Positions 15,346 to 23,075 of a stretch of DNA of 23,567 nt are shown here, one piece after another. The notes under the pieces were generated by a model. The model saw only the letters and a program-made list of their open reading frames with translations, did not search any database and was not told the origin of the DNA. Numbering within the stretch: position 1 is the first letter of the stretch; each line of letters opens with the position of its first letter. The stretch covers positions 1-23,567 of the forward strand of contig CAZLRH010000037.1 in the NCBI GenBank assembly GCA_964562015.1, in the 5' to 3' direction. Made by a program: the position numbers and the translations under genes. The DNA comes from CAZLRH01 sp964562015. GTDB lineage: Bacteria; Verrucomicrobiota; Verrucomicrobiia; Opitutales; JABDGR01.

Positions 15346-17238
15346 TTAGTTAAAGCCTCTGTCTTGTAGCCACTGCTCTCTCGGAGATAAAGGTTCCTCG
15401 TGTTCCGCTTGCCGAGCGAGAAAGTTTATCACAATTTTGTCCACGAAGGCAGAGCCTTTAGTTTTTTCCTCTTCGTTCTCCATTCTCAGCACGGCATCGT
15501 AGCTTAAACCCTGGGCAATTAAACTTGGCCTAAACCATTCAATCCAGCCCATATTCGCTAGCGCCGCGCCGAAAACACGATCGTCCTTTGCCCGCCCGGG
15601 GGCAGCAATCTCGGAGCCGTCTTGTACCACCGTGAGCATCTCTTCAACAAGCGGCACGCTTCGTAAAAGCATCATTCCCGAAGAGTGGCTATCTTTAATT
15701 TGACACATCATGCGCCACTTTGCGTCGTGCGACGACATCCAACCTTTAGCATACCCAGCGCCGATTGAATCAGGTTTGTGATACAGATACCATCTTGCCG
15801 TATTCAGAAAGTCATCCCAGTCATAGTCTTTTCTAAGCGTATCTCGATACATGTCCGCGCGCATACGATCCCTTAAATGATCGAACTCCGTCATGATCGC
15901 CATGCCTGGCCCGCCCGTCAACTCGATGTTAATCATGCAGTTCTTATAGGCGCCTGCGAGATGCGCAAGAACCCAAGCAGCTTGCCTTGTGTCAACGTCG
16001 CTGTCTGCGAACTCCGCTACTTGCACTAACTTATCTGCAAAACAACGCCATACCGATACGCAGGTTCTATCCGCCCAGTCGTTACGTCCCCATGCCGGGT
16101 CGCAGCCGATAACGTACTGCGCATTTTCTATCGGATCTTCCCACACCCGAAGCTGTACTTCGTTGATACGCTCTCGTGTCAGAGCTTCCATAACTCCCGA
16201 CTGAAAGTCGTTCCCTAGAATATACTTATACCCTTTAAACGCTATCGGATCCTCCGGGTTTTGAATGCGCTGTAAATCTTGCTGAAGAACTCTCGTTTGA
16301 AAAAACGAGAAACCGGTCATCACAAAAGCCTGGCCTTCCGTCCACGGTTGATTCTGATACAACGTATGGATGTCCACGTCGTCTTGTGCCGCGCGCCAAC
16401 GATACCAAGCAAGCTGCTCGCGTGTTATAACGTGCCCGTACTGCTCAAACACCGCGTCGATAAGTTCTTTTTCTTCGCCACTCGGTTCTTCTGCGCCGTA
16501 AACTGAAAAACGCGGATCCGTATTTTTTATCCTGTTAAGATCCTTAGACCACCAACCCACAAAAACCGTAACGCAGGTATAGGGATCGTTCTTCGCGGCA
16601 ATCCATAAATCCCGATAGTGATTAAAACCTTTCGCTGTCGATTCATAGATAACAAAACGATTAGGGTGGCTGCTCGCTAACGCCTCCCGAAAGCTGTCAA
16701 GACCTTCCTTGCTCCCGTAATTTGCAACCTCGGTACAATGACTGAAAACGTATCCCTGTCCTTCGCCCCACGTTTTTTTATTTCGCGTGCCCGCGACGAG
16801 AAGATCAAGACGAGATCCGTTACTGAACGTTAGAAAATTTCTATTGTCGTCAACGATCGTAAAACTTTTTCCAAAAAACGCTTTCGGAACACTCTCGATG
16901 TACCGCCGGATAGCTCTTCGATTGGCCTCTGCGTTTTTAGGCGTGTCCGAAACGAGTGCCCCGATAGTACCCTCGTACATCGCAAGCCAAAACACGTCAA
17001 AGACCAGAGACAACGTCGTGAGCCCGACTTGACGCGACTTCAAGCAGTAAAAAATTCTCTTGCCTTCATCGAGCCCTTTACAGACAGCTTCCAGAAACCT
17101 TTTCTGCGAGCCCCACAAAACAAGTTTAGACCCGCGTGCGTCCGCAGCAGCAACTTCTTTGCTATCTATGCGCAGCAAAGAGATGAACTTCGTGAATACC
17201 TCGAGCCAACGCTCAGATTTTTTTTCACTCGAAGGCAT
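15346..17238 (-). CDS. terL: terminase large subunit (packaging ATPase and nuclease)
   Basis: A 630-residue motor protein that cuts the concatemer and pumps DNA into the prohead. The ATPase has a viral-type Walker A, CLKSRQVGLTT (64-74), a Walker B-like strand ending in an acidic residue, YVFSHCTEV (162-170, with E169), and the coupling motif STA (199-201). The nuclease domain shows the expected acidic residues: GCDPAW (D379), INIELTGG (E438) and KDDRVFGAALA (D551/D552). ATG 17238 overlaps the epimerase stop as TGATG, with AAGGGG nine bases upstream. The Walker A is the variant R-Q-x-G form common in phage terminases. It is confidently a TerL, but no partner small subunit was recognised nearby. 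Confidence 0.95.
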   Translation of the reverse strand: MPSSEKKSERWLEVFTKFISLLRIDSKEVAAADARGSKLVLWGSQKRFLEAVCKGLDEGKRIFYCLKSRQVGLTTLSLVFDVFWLAMYEGTIGALVSDTPKNAEANRRAIRRYIESVPKAFFGKSFTIVDDNRNFLTFSNGSRLDLLVAGTRNKKTWGEGQGYVFSHCTEVANYGSKEGLDSFREALASSHPNRFVIYESTAKGFNHYRDLWIAAKNDPYTCVTVFVGWWSKDLNRIKNTDPRFSVYGAEEPSGEEKELIDAVFEQYGHVITREQLAWYRWRAAQDDVDIHTLYQNQPWTEGQAFVMTGFSFFQTRVLQQDLQRIQNPEDPIAFKGYKYILGNDFQSGVMEALTRERINEVQLRVWEDPIENAQYVIGCDPAWGRNDWADRTCVSVWRCFADKLVQVAEFADSDVDTRQAAWVLAHLAGAYKNCMINIELTGGPGMAIMTEFDHLRDRMRADMYRDTLRKDYDWDDFLNTARWYLYHKPDSIGAGYAKGWMSSHDAKWRMMCQIKDSHSSGMMLLRSVPLVEEMLTVVQDGSEIAAPGRAKDDRVFGAALANMGWIEWFRPSLIAQGLSYDAVLRMENEEEKTKGSAFVDKIVINFLARQAEHEEPLSPREQWLQDRGFN

Positions 17239-18095
17239 CAGTCTTTACCCCTTGCCAAGCGCTTTAAACCGTTCAAGAAAGAGATCTCACTCTTAAAACC
17301 CAAATGCTGCTCTGCCTTATGTGATTCCGCAGCCCACTTCTCCAGCGGCGCGCGTGAATCAAACTGCGCCTCTTCCCCTATCTTGAATACTCTCTTAGCA
17401 TACTTTGCTATCTCTCCCAACGTCCTTACGTCTCCTCCGATGTTAAACGACTCTCCGTAGTGCTCCTCCTTCAAACCCAACGCCGCGTAGACAAAAGCTC
17501 GGCAAACATCCTCAACATGAACGAAGTCGTAACAAGAATGCTCATTCTTGAAAGAAGGAAACCGGCCTTCTCTTCCCTCCCTGACCAGCACTGAAGCTAA
17601 ACGAGACGGTTTATCGCCCGCGCCGTAGACGTTGTAAAAACGTAAATTCGCTACGCGCTTTCCTAGCGTTTTACCATAAAACCAAATCAAACTCGAGGCT
17701 GCTGCCTTAGACGCCCCGTACAAAGAGGTCGGTTTAAGCACTCGATCCTCTTCCTTCGGACCGACAAGAGCGTCCCCGTACTCCGCGGCGCTACCCGCTT
17801 GAATAAAAACGGAGCACCCGTTTTCAAAAGCGTGCCGCAGGGATTCTTCTACAAACGAAAAATTAGCGTCAAAAAAATCTTTCACGGTGGGTTGCCCTAT
17901 CCCAACGCCTTGCCCCGCGCAATTAAAAATTGTTTTCGGCTTCTTCTCCTCTATCACCTCTTTCGAGTCGTGTTTGGTATTGAAGTAAACATCCCGCCTT
18001 TCTTTTTTCAGAAAAGACACCAAGTGCCCTCCGATAAAACCCGTACCGCCGAGCACAACTACCGGCCCTTCGAGTTTCTTGATTAAGCTTTCCAT
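17238..18095 (-). CDS. NAD(P)-dependent sugar epimerase/dehydratase (extended SDR)
   Basis: A 285-residue extended short-chain dehydrogenase. The Rossmann loop is GGTGFIGG (16-23). The active site is IQAGSAAEYG (98-107, Ser102) and YGASK (Tyr126, Lys130). RFYNVYGAG (152-160) and FVHVEDVCRAF (191-201) are the standard nucleotide-sugar-binding regions. Such enzymes epimerise, dehydrate or reduce NDP-sugars in the cytoplasm. The start at ATG 18095 is chosen because AAGGA lies nine bases upstream and the Rossmann fold follows at once. An upstream in-frame extension to 18248 is Arg/Cys-rich and overlaps the previous gene. It overlaps the glycosyltransferase by 13 bases and the terminase start by one. 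The exact substrate cannot be told. Confidence 0.85.
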   Translation of the reverse strand: MESLIKKLEGPVVVLGGTGFIGGHLVSFLKKERRDVYFNTKHDSKEVIEEKKPKTIFNCAGQGVGIGQPTVKDFFDANFSFVEESLRHAFENGCSVFIQAGSAAEYGDALVGPKEEDRVLKPTSLYGASKAAASSLIWFYGKTLGKRVANLRFYNVYGAGDKPSRLASVLVREGREGRFPSFKNEHSCYDFVHVEDVCRAFVYAALGLKEEHYGESFNIGGDVRTLGEIAKYAKRVFKIGEEAQFDSRAPLEKWAAESHKAEQHLGFKSEISFLNGLKRLARGKD

Positions 18096-18880
18096 TCTTG
18101 CGTGTCCTTTACAAACGCCCTGAGTTGCTCTTCGAAACGGATATCCCAACTGACAAGATCCGCGCTTATGCCCGCTCGATCCTCGAACTCCTCGGGTCGT
18201 TTTCCGTTCCAAAAATCCGTGACAACGGGAAAAACAGGGCACCCACACATGCGTGCCTGCACCTCAACTTCCGTACGCTCATACAAATAACATATCTCTG
18301 CCTCACGGAGCATTTGAGCAACTTCACTCGGAGTCCCTTCTAACTTCTTGGCTTCCGACGTAAGAGGAAGGAGCGCATTTTTATAAATCTCGTTATACTT
18401 GTGCGCATAATAAACAGCGCCAGAACGCTTCTCGGTTACGCTAGGATAAAAAACACGAGGATCAAAAGGAGGAAGACACAACACCGGCTCCGCGAGGTCT
18501 TTCACATACCCATAAACTTTGTCCTTCTCTGAAAACTCTTTATCGCCCCCGTACGCCCCCGCCGGTGCGAGGAGATACCTCACAACTTTCTTCGATTCGA
18601 GCGGATTACCGCGGACGATATCCGGATACACCACAACGTAATCTAATCCGGCGTCAAGAAAAGCGACCCAGTCATTCATTACCTCCATAGCGAGAGGAGT
18701 GTTCAGTTCAGGGTTTCGAGAGAAGCGCGGGGTCGAAGGAAATAAGTACGCTCTCTGCCCGCTTTCATTCAGCGCGTGGCAAAGTAAGTGCAGCACGCGC
18801 ACGCCCGAAGACTTGTGGGTCCAGCCCGGCGAGAAGATGAAATACGGAACCTTACTAGGAGGAAACAAATCAAAAGCCAT
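18083..18880 (-). CDS. GT-B-like glycosyltransferase
   Basis: A 265-residue protein starting at ATG 18880 (TAATG overlap; GGAAAGGG upstream). The N-terminal half (SGVRVLHLLCHALNESGQRA, 25-44) is the usual acceptor-side opening of GT4-type enzymes. The C-terminal half contains CYLYERTEVEVQARMCGCPV (197-216), an acidic, donor-binding-like helix followed by the CGCPV strand typical of these enzymes. Length is short for GT4 (usually 350 or more), so it may be a reduced form. It would transfer a sugar to a lipid, polysaccharide or protein acceptor. An extension to 18919 is possible but less likely because the coupled start fits better. Confidence 0.65.
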   Translation of the reverse strand: MAFDLFPPSKVPYFIFSPGWTHKSSGVRVLHLLCHALNESGQRAYLFPSTPRFSRNPELNTPLAMEVMNDWVAFLDAGLDYVVVYPDIVRGNPLESKKVVRYLLAPAGAYGGDKEFSEKDKVYGYVKDLAEPVLCLPPFDPRVFYPSVTEKRSGAVYYAHKYNEIYKNALLPLTSEAKKLEGTPSEVAQMLREAEICYLYERTEVEVQARMCGCPVFPVVTDFWNGKRPEEFEDRAGISADLVSWDIRFEEQLRAFVKDTQEWKA

Positions 18881-19611
18881 TATGCGCCCTTTCCACAAAT
18901 CAGATATAGGCTTGCGCACAACTGCGGATGCCTCTCGCTAAGTTGATAGCACGCTTCCATGTATTCTTCCGTAATGACCTCTTTCTTTTCCATCAAAAGA
19001 TCAAACTGGTAGTTCGCCAACGCCTTGAAGAAAAGACCGCCTGCGTTCTGTATAGACAATCCCGCCTCGAGGGCTTCACGTCCCAAAGCGCCTGCGGTAT
19101 ACGTTCGCCTGTGCCCGTGCGTATACTCTCCTTCCGTAACGCCCGTTTCTTTTTCCAACAACCCCATCTTGACCGCGACCTGCCGGGACGGGGCGTACGC
19201 GTTCGGAACAAGGATAAACGCCCACCCGTTAAGCGAGAGCCAGCTCTTTATTCGCCGGAGCACAAGACCCGGATCTTCCGTGTGCTCCAAAACATTTATA
19301 AGAAAAATAGCGTCATACGTCCCCTCAAGTTCCACCGTCTCGATATCGCCCTGTAAAACTTTAGCCCGGCCGCCGACGCGAACACTCGTAAACGCGGCCA
19401 TGTCCCGCGAGCCTTCCACAACCGTTATGTCCTTAAAAAAAGGAAACAAGCGCCTTGTGAAATCCCCCTTGTGACACCCGAGCTCTAAAGCTCTGCCGCC
19501 GCTAAAATACGGGCTAAAAGTTCGTATCGCGTACCCGCGGATGCGAGCGTCGAAATCGTATGAATACTTCTTTCCCTCTATGTCTTTAGCCTCTTCGTCG
19601 AAGTTTCTCAT
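18880..19611 (-). CDS. SAM-dependent methyltransferase (class I)
   Basis: A 243-residue class I methyltransferase. Motif I is ALELGCHKGDFT (41-52), the ribose-binding acid is E66 in VVEGSRDM, QGDIETVE (87-94) follows, and motif IV-like INVLEHTEDP (105-114) precedes GWAFILVPN (129-137). HGHRRTYT (165-172) is shared with sugar/small-molecule methyltransferases of the UbiG-like group. The substrate is unknown, with a sugar O- or N-methylation plausible from its neighbours. It overlaps the ATP-grasp stop as ATGA, and no strong Shine-Dalgarno is visible, so translation is probably coupled. DNA methylation is unlikely because no DPPY/NPPY or other DNA methyltransferase motif is present. Confidence 0.85.
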   Translation of the reverse strand: MRNFDEEAKDIEGKKYSYDFDARIRGYAIRTFSPYFSGGRALELGCHKGDFTRRLFPFFKDITVVEGSRDMAAFTSVRVGGRAKVLQGDIETVELEGTYDAIFLINVLEHTEDPGLVLRRIKSWLSLNGWAFILVPNAYAPSRQVAVKMGLLEKETGVTEGEYTHGHRRTYTAGALGREALEAGLSIQNAGGLFFKALANYQFDLLMEKKEVITEEYMEACYQLSERHPQLCASLYLICGKGA

Positions 19612-20777
19612 TTCAACACCGTCTGTAAAAGGTACTGCATGTTGTCCATTTTGTAGAGCATCTCCTCTTTGCTATCAAACTGAAGTATGGCCGTACCTAT
19701 CGCGCAGCCGGAGTGCGTGTACGGACTCACTGTCGCCCCTTTTTCCACAAACATATTAAAGTCCACAACGTTGTTCTTCAAAGCGCTCGCTACGTACAAA
19801 CGATCGAAACTGCCGTGCGTCGTTGAATGAATCATATACGACGCCCAGAACCCCTTGACAGGCGCCATACGCAGATCGCTACAGTCCTCTCCTAAAGCTG
19901 CCTTGATAACGTAAGCCGCTTCGTCGACGCCCGTTGCGTACTTGATTACCTCGGGTATAAGGCACCCTCCGGCGCGCGGCCCTATCTCCATGAGATATAT
20001 CCGGCCTTCCTTATCAAGCAGAACATCTAAATTTATCGCGCCGTTCTCTAGCCCTATCGCGTCGATCGCGCGCTGTACCTCGTTGTGAATACTTTGCTGT
20101 GTGCCCTCGGACAGAACCGAAGGAAAACTTTCGCCGATGGGAACAATCGCCTCGCTCGAATCAAAATGCTCGTTAGCAAAGCACCTAAAAACGAGCCGGC
20201 CGTTTACTACAAAACCATCTCCCGCGACCTGATACCCCGCGCGCCGAACGAAAGACTCGACGAGGACCTCCCCCGAACGCGCAAACTTCTTTGCAAGAGA
20301 AATAGCCTCGGGCATATCCTCCTCCGCCCGGACGATCGTTACGCCCTTACTCCCGGACATGTCCGTTGGCTTTACAACGACAGGGAATCTGTGCTCCTTT
20401 TTATCGTCCGGGGCGTAAAAAGCTGGCGTATTAAATCCGTTCTCCCACAAAAATCTCCGATACTTATTCTTATGCGTGAGAACGCCAACCGCCTCCGGTT
20501 TATTTCCTGGTAAGCCCAACTGCTTTGCAATCTCCGCCGCGGACAGCGCCGCCGGATCTGTGGCGTAGGCCACCACGGCATCGCAGCCCGTATCTCTGGC
20601 CACTTGAACGCCCGCCTCGGTATTCGTTGTGCTCACGCGGTAAAACTCATCCGCGAAAGAAACGCCCAAAGCCTCCGGAGAAAAATCGCACACCACGACC
20701 GTGTGCCCTAACCTTTTCGCCGTCTTCAAGACGCCTATTTGCGAGGCGCCTCCTCCGAGGAACAAAACCTTACTCAT
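19608..20777 (-). CDS. ATP-grasp ligase (carboxylate-amine ligase type)
   Basis: A 389-residue ATP-grasp enzyme. The N-terminal domain opens MSKVLFLGGGASQIGVLKTA. The ATP-binding region includes PVVVKPTDMSGSKGV (132-146, Lys136) and VLVESFV (171-177, Glu174). Metal and substrate residues lie in AINLDVLL (247-254) and YLMEIGPRAGG (261-271, Glu264, Arg268). These enzymes activate a carboxylate as acyl-phosphate and join it to an amine or thiol. AGGAGG nine bases before ATG 20777 supports this start over an Arg-rich extension to 20858. It overlaps the aminotransferase end by eight bases. The pairing suggests it may acylate an amino sugar, but the substrate is not known. Confidence 0.82.
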   Translation of the reverse strand: MSKVLFLGGGASQIGVLKTAKRLGHTVVVCDFSPEALGVSFADEFYRVSTTNTEAGVQVARDTGCDAVVAYATDPAALSAAEIAKQLGLPGNKPEAVGVLTHKNKYRRFLWENGFNTPAFYAPDDKKEHRFPVVVKPTDMSGSKGVTIVRAEEDMPEAISLAKKFARSGEVLVESFVRRAGYQVAGDGFVVNGRLVFRCFANEHFDSSEAIVPIGESFPSVLSEGTQQSIHNEVQRAIDAIGLENGAINLDVLLDKEGRIYLMEIGPRAGGCLIPEVIKYATGVDEAAYVIKAALGEDCSDLRMAPVKGFWASYMIHSTTHGSFDRLYVASALKNNVVDFNMFVEKGATVSPYTHSGCAIGTAILQFDSKEEMLYKMDNMQYLLQTVLK

Positions 20778-21780
20778 GCCCGCGCGCCTCCTGAACAGCC
20801 TCGACGATCCTCTCCAGCTCCGCATCCGTCGTGTCGATCGAATACGGCAAAAACACAACTTCTTTCGCCAGAGCCTCCGTAACAGGGAGCGGCTCCTTCT
20901 CGCAGCGCGCGTACGCGCCGTACCTGTGAACGCCGTCCCCGTATACTTTTCTCGAAGCTATGCCTTGGGAGACCAAAGACTCCCTCACCCTTTCCCCTTC
21001 CGGAAGTCGCAGGCAGAAGACCGAACCGACCCACGACAACGAGCTCAACGGCGTTGTGTGCGACAGCGAGCCAAACGCCGCAAGGTACTTCCTCTTCAAA
21101 TCGAGCCAAGCGTTACGTTTCCACGCCCAGTTATCCAGCTCCGCAAGCCCAAGGGCGGCGCCATACTCCGACAGCTTCCCGTTTATGCCCGTGAGCGGAA
21201 CCGCGCGATCGTCATCGATCCCGTGATTAACAAGCGCTCTCACCCTACCCACGAGAGCCTTATCTGTTGACAAAACAAGCCCTCCTTCCCCCGTGGAAAA
21301 AACTTTCGTCGCATGCGTTGATATCACAATGGGCGCCGCGCCGGCCTTGCTCTGCCCCGTAAAAAACGCATCGAAACCGCCGGCCGCGTCTGTCATCACC
21401 TCGTCTTCATATCTCACCGGTGCTCCAAAAGGAGCGACCACGATATCCGTATCCGGTGGCGTCCAGTACATTTCATCGACGTCCGTTAAGGACACGCTAA
21501 GCCCCGCGGCGCGCGCAGCATTGGCCGTCGCAACAAACGTCCACGACGGTAAAAAAACCTCCCCGTGGATCTCTTGCGCAAGCAAAGCCGCAGTCATGCC
21601 AGAAGTGCACGACGACGTAGCGGCAACATAACACTGAAACACTTCCGATAACCTCTGCTCGTACTCCTGAACAAGGGGTCCGTAGTTCGTATACCAGCGG
21701 TTCTCGTCAATGCGCGAAAGATACGGCATCAACATCTTCGCCGGGGGCAGAAGAGGCCGTCCCATAGGAATACCGTTCAT
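20770..21780 (-). CDS. DegT/DnrJ/EryC1-type PLP aminotransferase
   Basis: A 336-residue fold-type I PLP enzyme, slightly short for the 370-400 residue family. The family hallmark ISTHATKVFSTGEGG (153-167) contains the Schiff-base lysine Lys159. Asp131 in MTDAAGGFDA matches the aspartate that holds the pyridine nitrogen, and the start of the fold has PSWTFVATANAARAAG (78-93). These enzymes usually transaminate a keto-sugar nucleotide to an amino sugar. ATG 21780 is chosen from the ATGA overlap and AGGAG close upstream. The extra N-terminal residues to 21837 look like out-of-gene sequence. It provides a plausible amine for the downstream ATP-grasp enzyme. The sugar identity is unknown. Confidence 0.88.
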   Translation of the reverse strand: MNGIPMGRPLLPPAKMLMPYLSRIDENRWYTNYGPLVQEYEQRLSEVFQCYVAATSSCTSGMTAALLAQEIHGEVFLPSWTFVATANAARAAGLSVSLTDVDEMYWTPPDTDIVVAPFGAPVRYEDEVMTDAAGGFDAFFTGQSKAGAAPIVISTHATKVFSTGEGGLVLSTDKALVGRVRALVNHGIDDDRAVPLTGINGKLSEYGAALGLAELDNWAWKRNAWLDLKRKYLAAFGSLSHTTPLSSLSWVGSVFCLRLPEGERVRESLVSQGIASRKVYGDGVHRYGAYARCEKEPLPVTEALAKEVVFLPYSIDTTDAELERIVEAVQEARGHE

Positions 21781-22451
21781 TCGCTCCTCGCTTTCTTCAC
21801 CCGCAGAACGACATCCTTGAACTTGTACCGCATCCAACTTGCGTAAATCTGATAGTCAATGTCCTTCCGCGATTCGCCGAGAGCGTACGTCTCATCCCTT
21901 TCTCCCTTGCCAAAATAAGGATGACGATGATCGACCTTCACCTCCGGTACAAAAACTTTCCGGCAAGCGCCCGCCTTTGCGAGCGACTCCCACATATCGT
22001 CCAAGCCGTACCAGTGCCAGCACTCCGGGATGGCCAGATACCCGACCGCGCGCGCTAACTTTCCGCCGATCACGAGAGCGCTTTGCGCGCGCTCTCCCCT
22101 GTGTACGCCGTCATCACCGTGCGCTATGTCCCAAGCCCCCGCAGCGGATATCAGCTTTTCCTCAAAATCTGTCGTCTCAACAAACTCATCGTCCCCCACA
22201 AAACCATACCAGGGTTCGTTCGGGAAATCCGCGAGAACGGCATTTAGCGCGCCCAACGCCCCTATGTTTTTATCTTCAACAAGTAAAAGCCAGTTGTCCG
22301 GTATCGAAGGAAATACCTCATCCCAATACCGCTTCGCGTTTTCTTTCCCATTAACAAGTACAACTCCGCGCGCTGCCGCGCCTCTCTGCACCAGGCGCTG
22401 CACTACTTGCGCGCACTGCTCGGGCCTATTCAAAGTCGGGAGGATCCACAT
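21777..22451 (-). CDS. GT-A-like glycosyltransferase
   Basis: A 224-residue protein beginning MWILPTLNRPEQCAQVVQRL, the usual N-terminal strand-helix of family 2-like glycosyltransferases. A metal-binding acidic motif GFVGDDEF (83-90) fills the place of DxD. WHWYGLDDMWESLAKAG (145-161) resembles the ED/DD catalytic helix region. AAGGA seven bases before ATG 22451 and the TAGGATG junction support this start over a longer frame to 22565 that overlaps the HTH gene. It should be a soluble cytoplasmic transferase, since no membrane segment is evident. The acceptor could be a host polysaccharide, a lipid-linked sugar or a virion protein. Confidence 0.75.
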   Translation of the reverse strand: MWILPTLNRPEQCAQVVQRLVQRGAAARGVVLVNGKENAKRYWDEVFPSIPDNWLLLVEDKNIGALGALNAVLADFPNEPWYGFVGDDEFVETTDFEEKLISAAGAWDIAHGDDGVHRGERAQSALVIGGKLARAVGYLAIPECWHWYGLDDMWESLAKAGACRKVFVPEVKVDHRHPYFGKGERDETYALGESRKDIDYQIYASWMRYKFKDVVLRVKKARSE

Positions 22452-22452
22452 C

Positions 22453-22695
22453 CTACTTTCCTTTTCTAAAAAGTTTTTCGCTAAGGGGTCTAAGGCCGGC
22501 GTCGATCGCCGCGAGCGCCCAGTCAAGAAGAAGGGGAATGATAACCGGCTCGTCTTTGTCCACACGAGATTCTTTCTCGTAGTTACGTACCGAGCCTTCG
22601 GAGATGCCTAGATGCTCAGAAAGTTCCTTCTGGCTCCAAGAAAGACGCTCGCGCAAAGTGCGAATCATTTTACCTGTGAGCTTTGAAGCTATCAT
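22453..22695 (-). CDS. Xre/Cro-type helix-turn-helix protein
   Basis: An 80-residue protein with a classic HTH_3 core: IRTLRERLSWSQKELSEHLG (11-30) then ISEGSVRNYEKESR (31-44), the SQ-x-x-L-A/S-x-x-L-G-I-S pattern of Cro/C1-type DNA binders. The C-terminus (LLLDWALAAIDAGLRPLSEK) is a short helical, probably dimerising, tail. AAGG six bases before ATG 22695 fits. Met10 is an alternative start. It is the first gene of the leftward train and faces an intergenic region containing the palindrome ATGTTAACAT, so local regulation is plausible. A small-terminase role is possible but the protein is too short for most. Confidence 0.8.
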   Translation of the reverse strand: MIASKLTGKMIRTLRERLSWSQKELSEHLGISEGSVRNYEKESRVDKDEPVIIPLLLDWALAAIDAGLRPLSEKLFRKGK

Positions 22696-22841
22696 TTCTG
22701 GCCTTTTTGCGGGAGGCGAGGGGCTGTTTTATCAAGGGTTAGGTTTGGTGTCAATACCTAGTAGCGCAGGGCTTGATTTTTTTGGGGAGGAAAGGGAAGG
22801 CGCGCCCCGATTCGAGTCGCGCTGCGTCCAGAGGCCGGAAA

Positions 22842-22866
22842 TTAACTATTTTTTTCAAAAAGTTAA
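22842..22866. repeat. AT-rich inverted repeat TTAACT/AGTTAA
   Basis: TTAACT (22842-22847) and AGTTAA (22861-22866) are reverse complements, separated by a T-rich/A-rich 13-base spacer that can pair further. It shares the GTTAA core with the palindrome at 22937-22946. It could be an operator half-site set or a weak terminator-like hairpin. Confidence 0.4.
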
Positions 22867-22936
22867 AAGCTAAAAATTAAAAACCAGCCCTCTATATCTT
22901 GTGTCCCTCACTATCGCATAAGACCCATTATGTTAA

Positions 22937-22946
22937 ATGTTAACAT
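22937..22946. promoter_or_regulatory. palindromic candidate operator ATGTTAACAT
   Basis: A perfect 10-base palindrome at 22937-22946, preceded by a direct copy of ATGTTAA at 22930-22936. It sits upstream of the HTH gene within the AT-rich region, so it could be its operator. Confidence 0.4.
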
Positions 22947-22988
22947 CAACTTTATTGTTTATAATCAAAGGCTTATAATTTTTTGAAG

Positions 22989-22997
22989 TTATCCACA
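22989..22997 (+). promoter_or_regulatory. perfect-consensus DnaA box TTATCCACA
   Basis: TTATCCACA matches the high-affinity DnaA box TTATNCACA at every position. It lies in the AT-rich intergenic region. Only this one clear box was seen. Confidence 0.5.
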
Positions 22998-23075
22998 AAA
23001 CAAACCGCTGGTATCATTGCTCGAAAGTAATCGCCTCGAGCCTTAACCAACAGCTTTTAAACACAAGATGTAGAT

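Larger units (their letters stand above)
22696..23075. promoter_or_regulatory. 380-base intergenic region, candidate promoter/operator and replication element
   Basis: No plausible gene lies here on either strand. The stretch 22841-22995 is AT-rich, with runs of A and T. It holds an inverted repeat at 22842-22866, a palindrome at 22937-22946, a perfect DnaA box at 22989-22997 and an inverted repeat GCTCGA/TCGAGC at 23019-23041. TATAAT-like hexamers on the plus strand occur at 22960-22965 and 22974-22979. On the minus strand, TTAACA at 22938-22943 with TATGCG at 22915-22920 is a weak promoter candidate at 17-base spacing. It feeds the leftward operon, so it likely contains its promoter. Confidence 0.5.

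Noticed and set aside
18096..18248. N-terminal extension of the epimerase frame.
   Set aside because: The extra 51 residues are Cys/Arg-rich, overlap the previous gene and lie before a well-placed ribosome site and Rossmann start. Similar extensions of the ATP-grasp, DegT and GT-A frames were rejected for the same reason.
22809..22833. Sequence GATTCGAGTCGCGCTGCGTCCA resembling the T-arm and 3' end of a tRNA, possibly an attachment site.
   Set aside because: The five-base T-stem does not pair and no matching 5' acceptor (GGACGCA) lies about 70 bases upstream. No integrase is in view.
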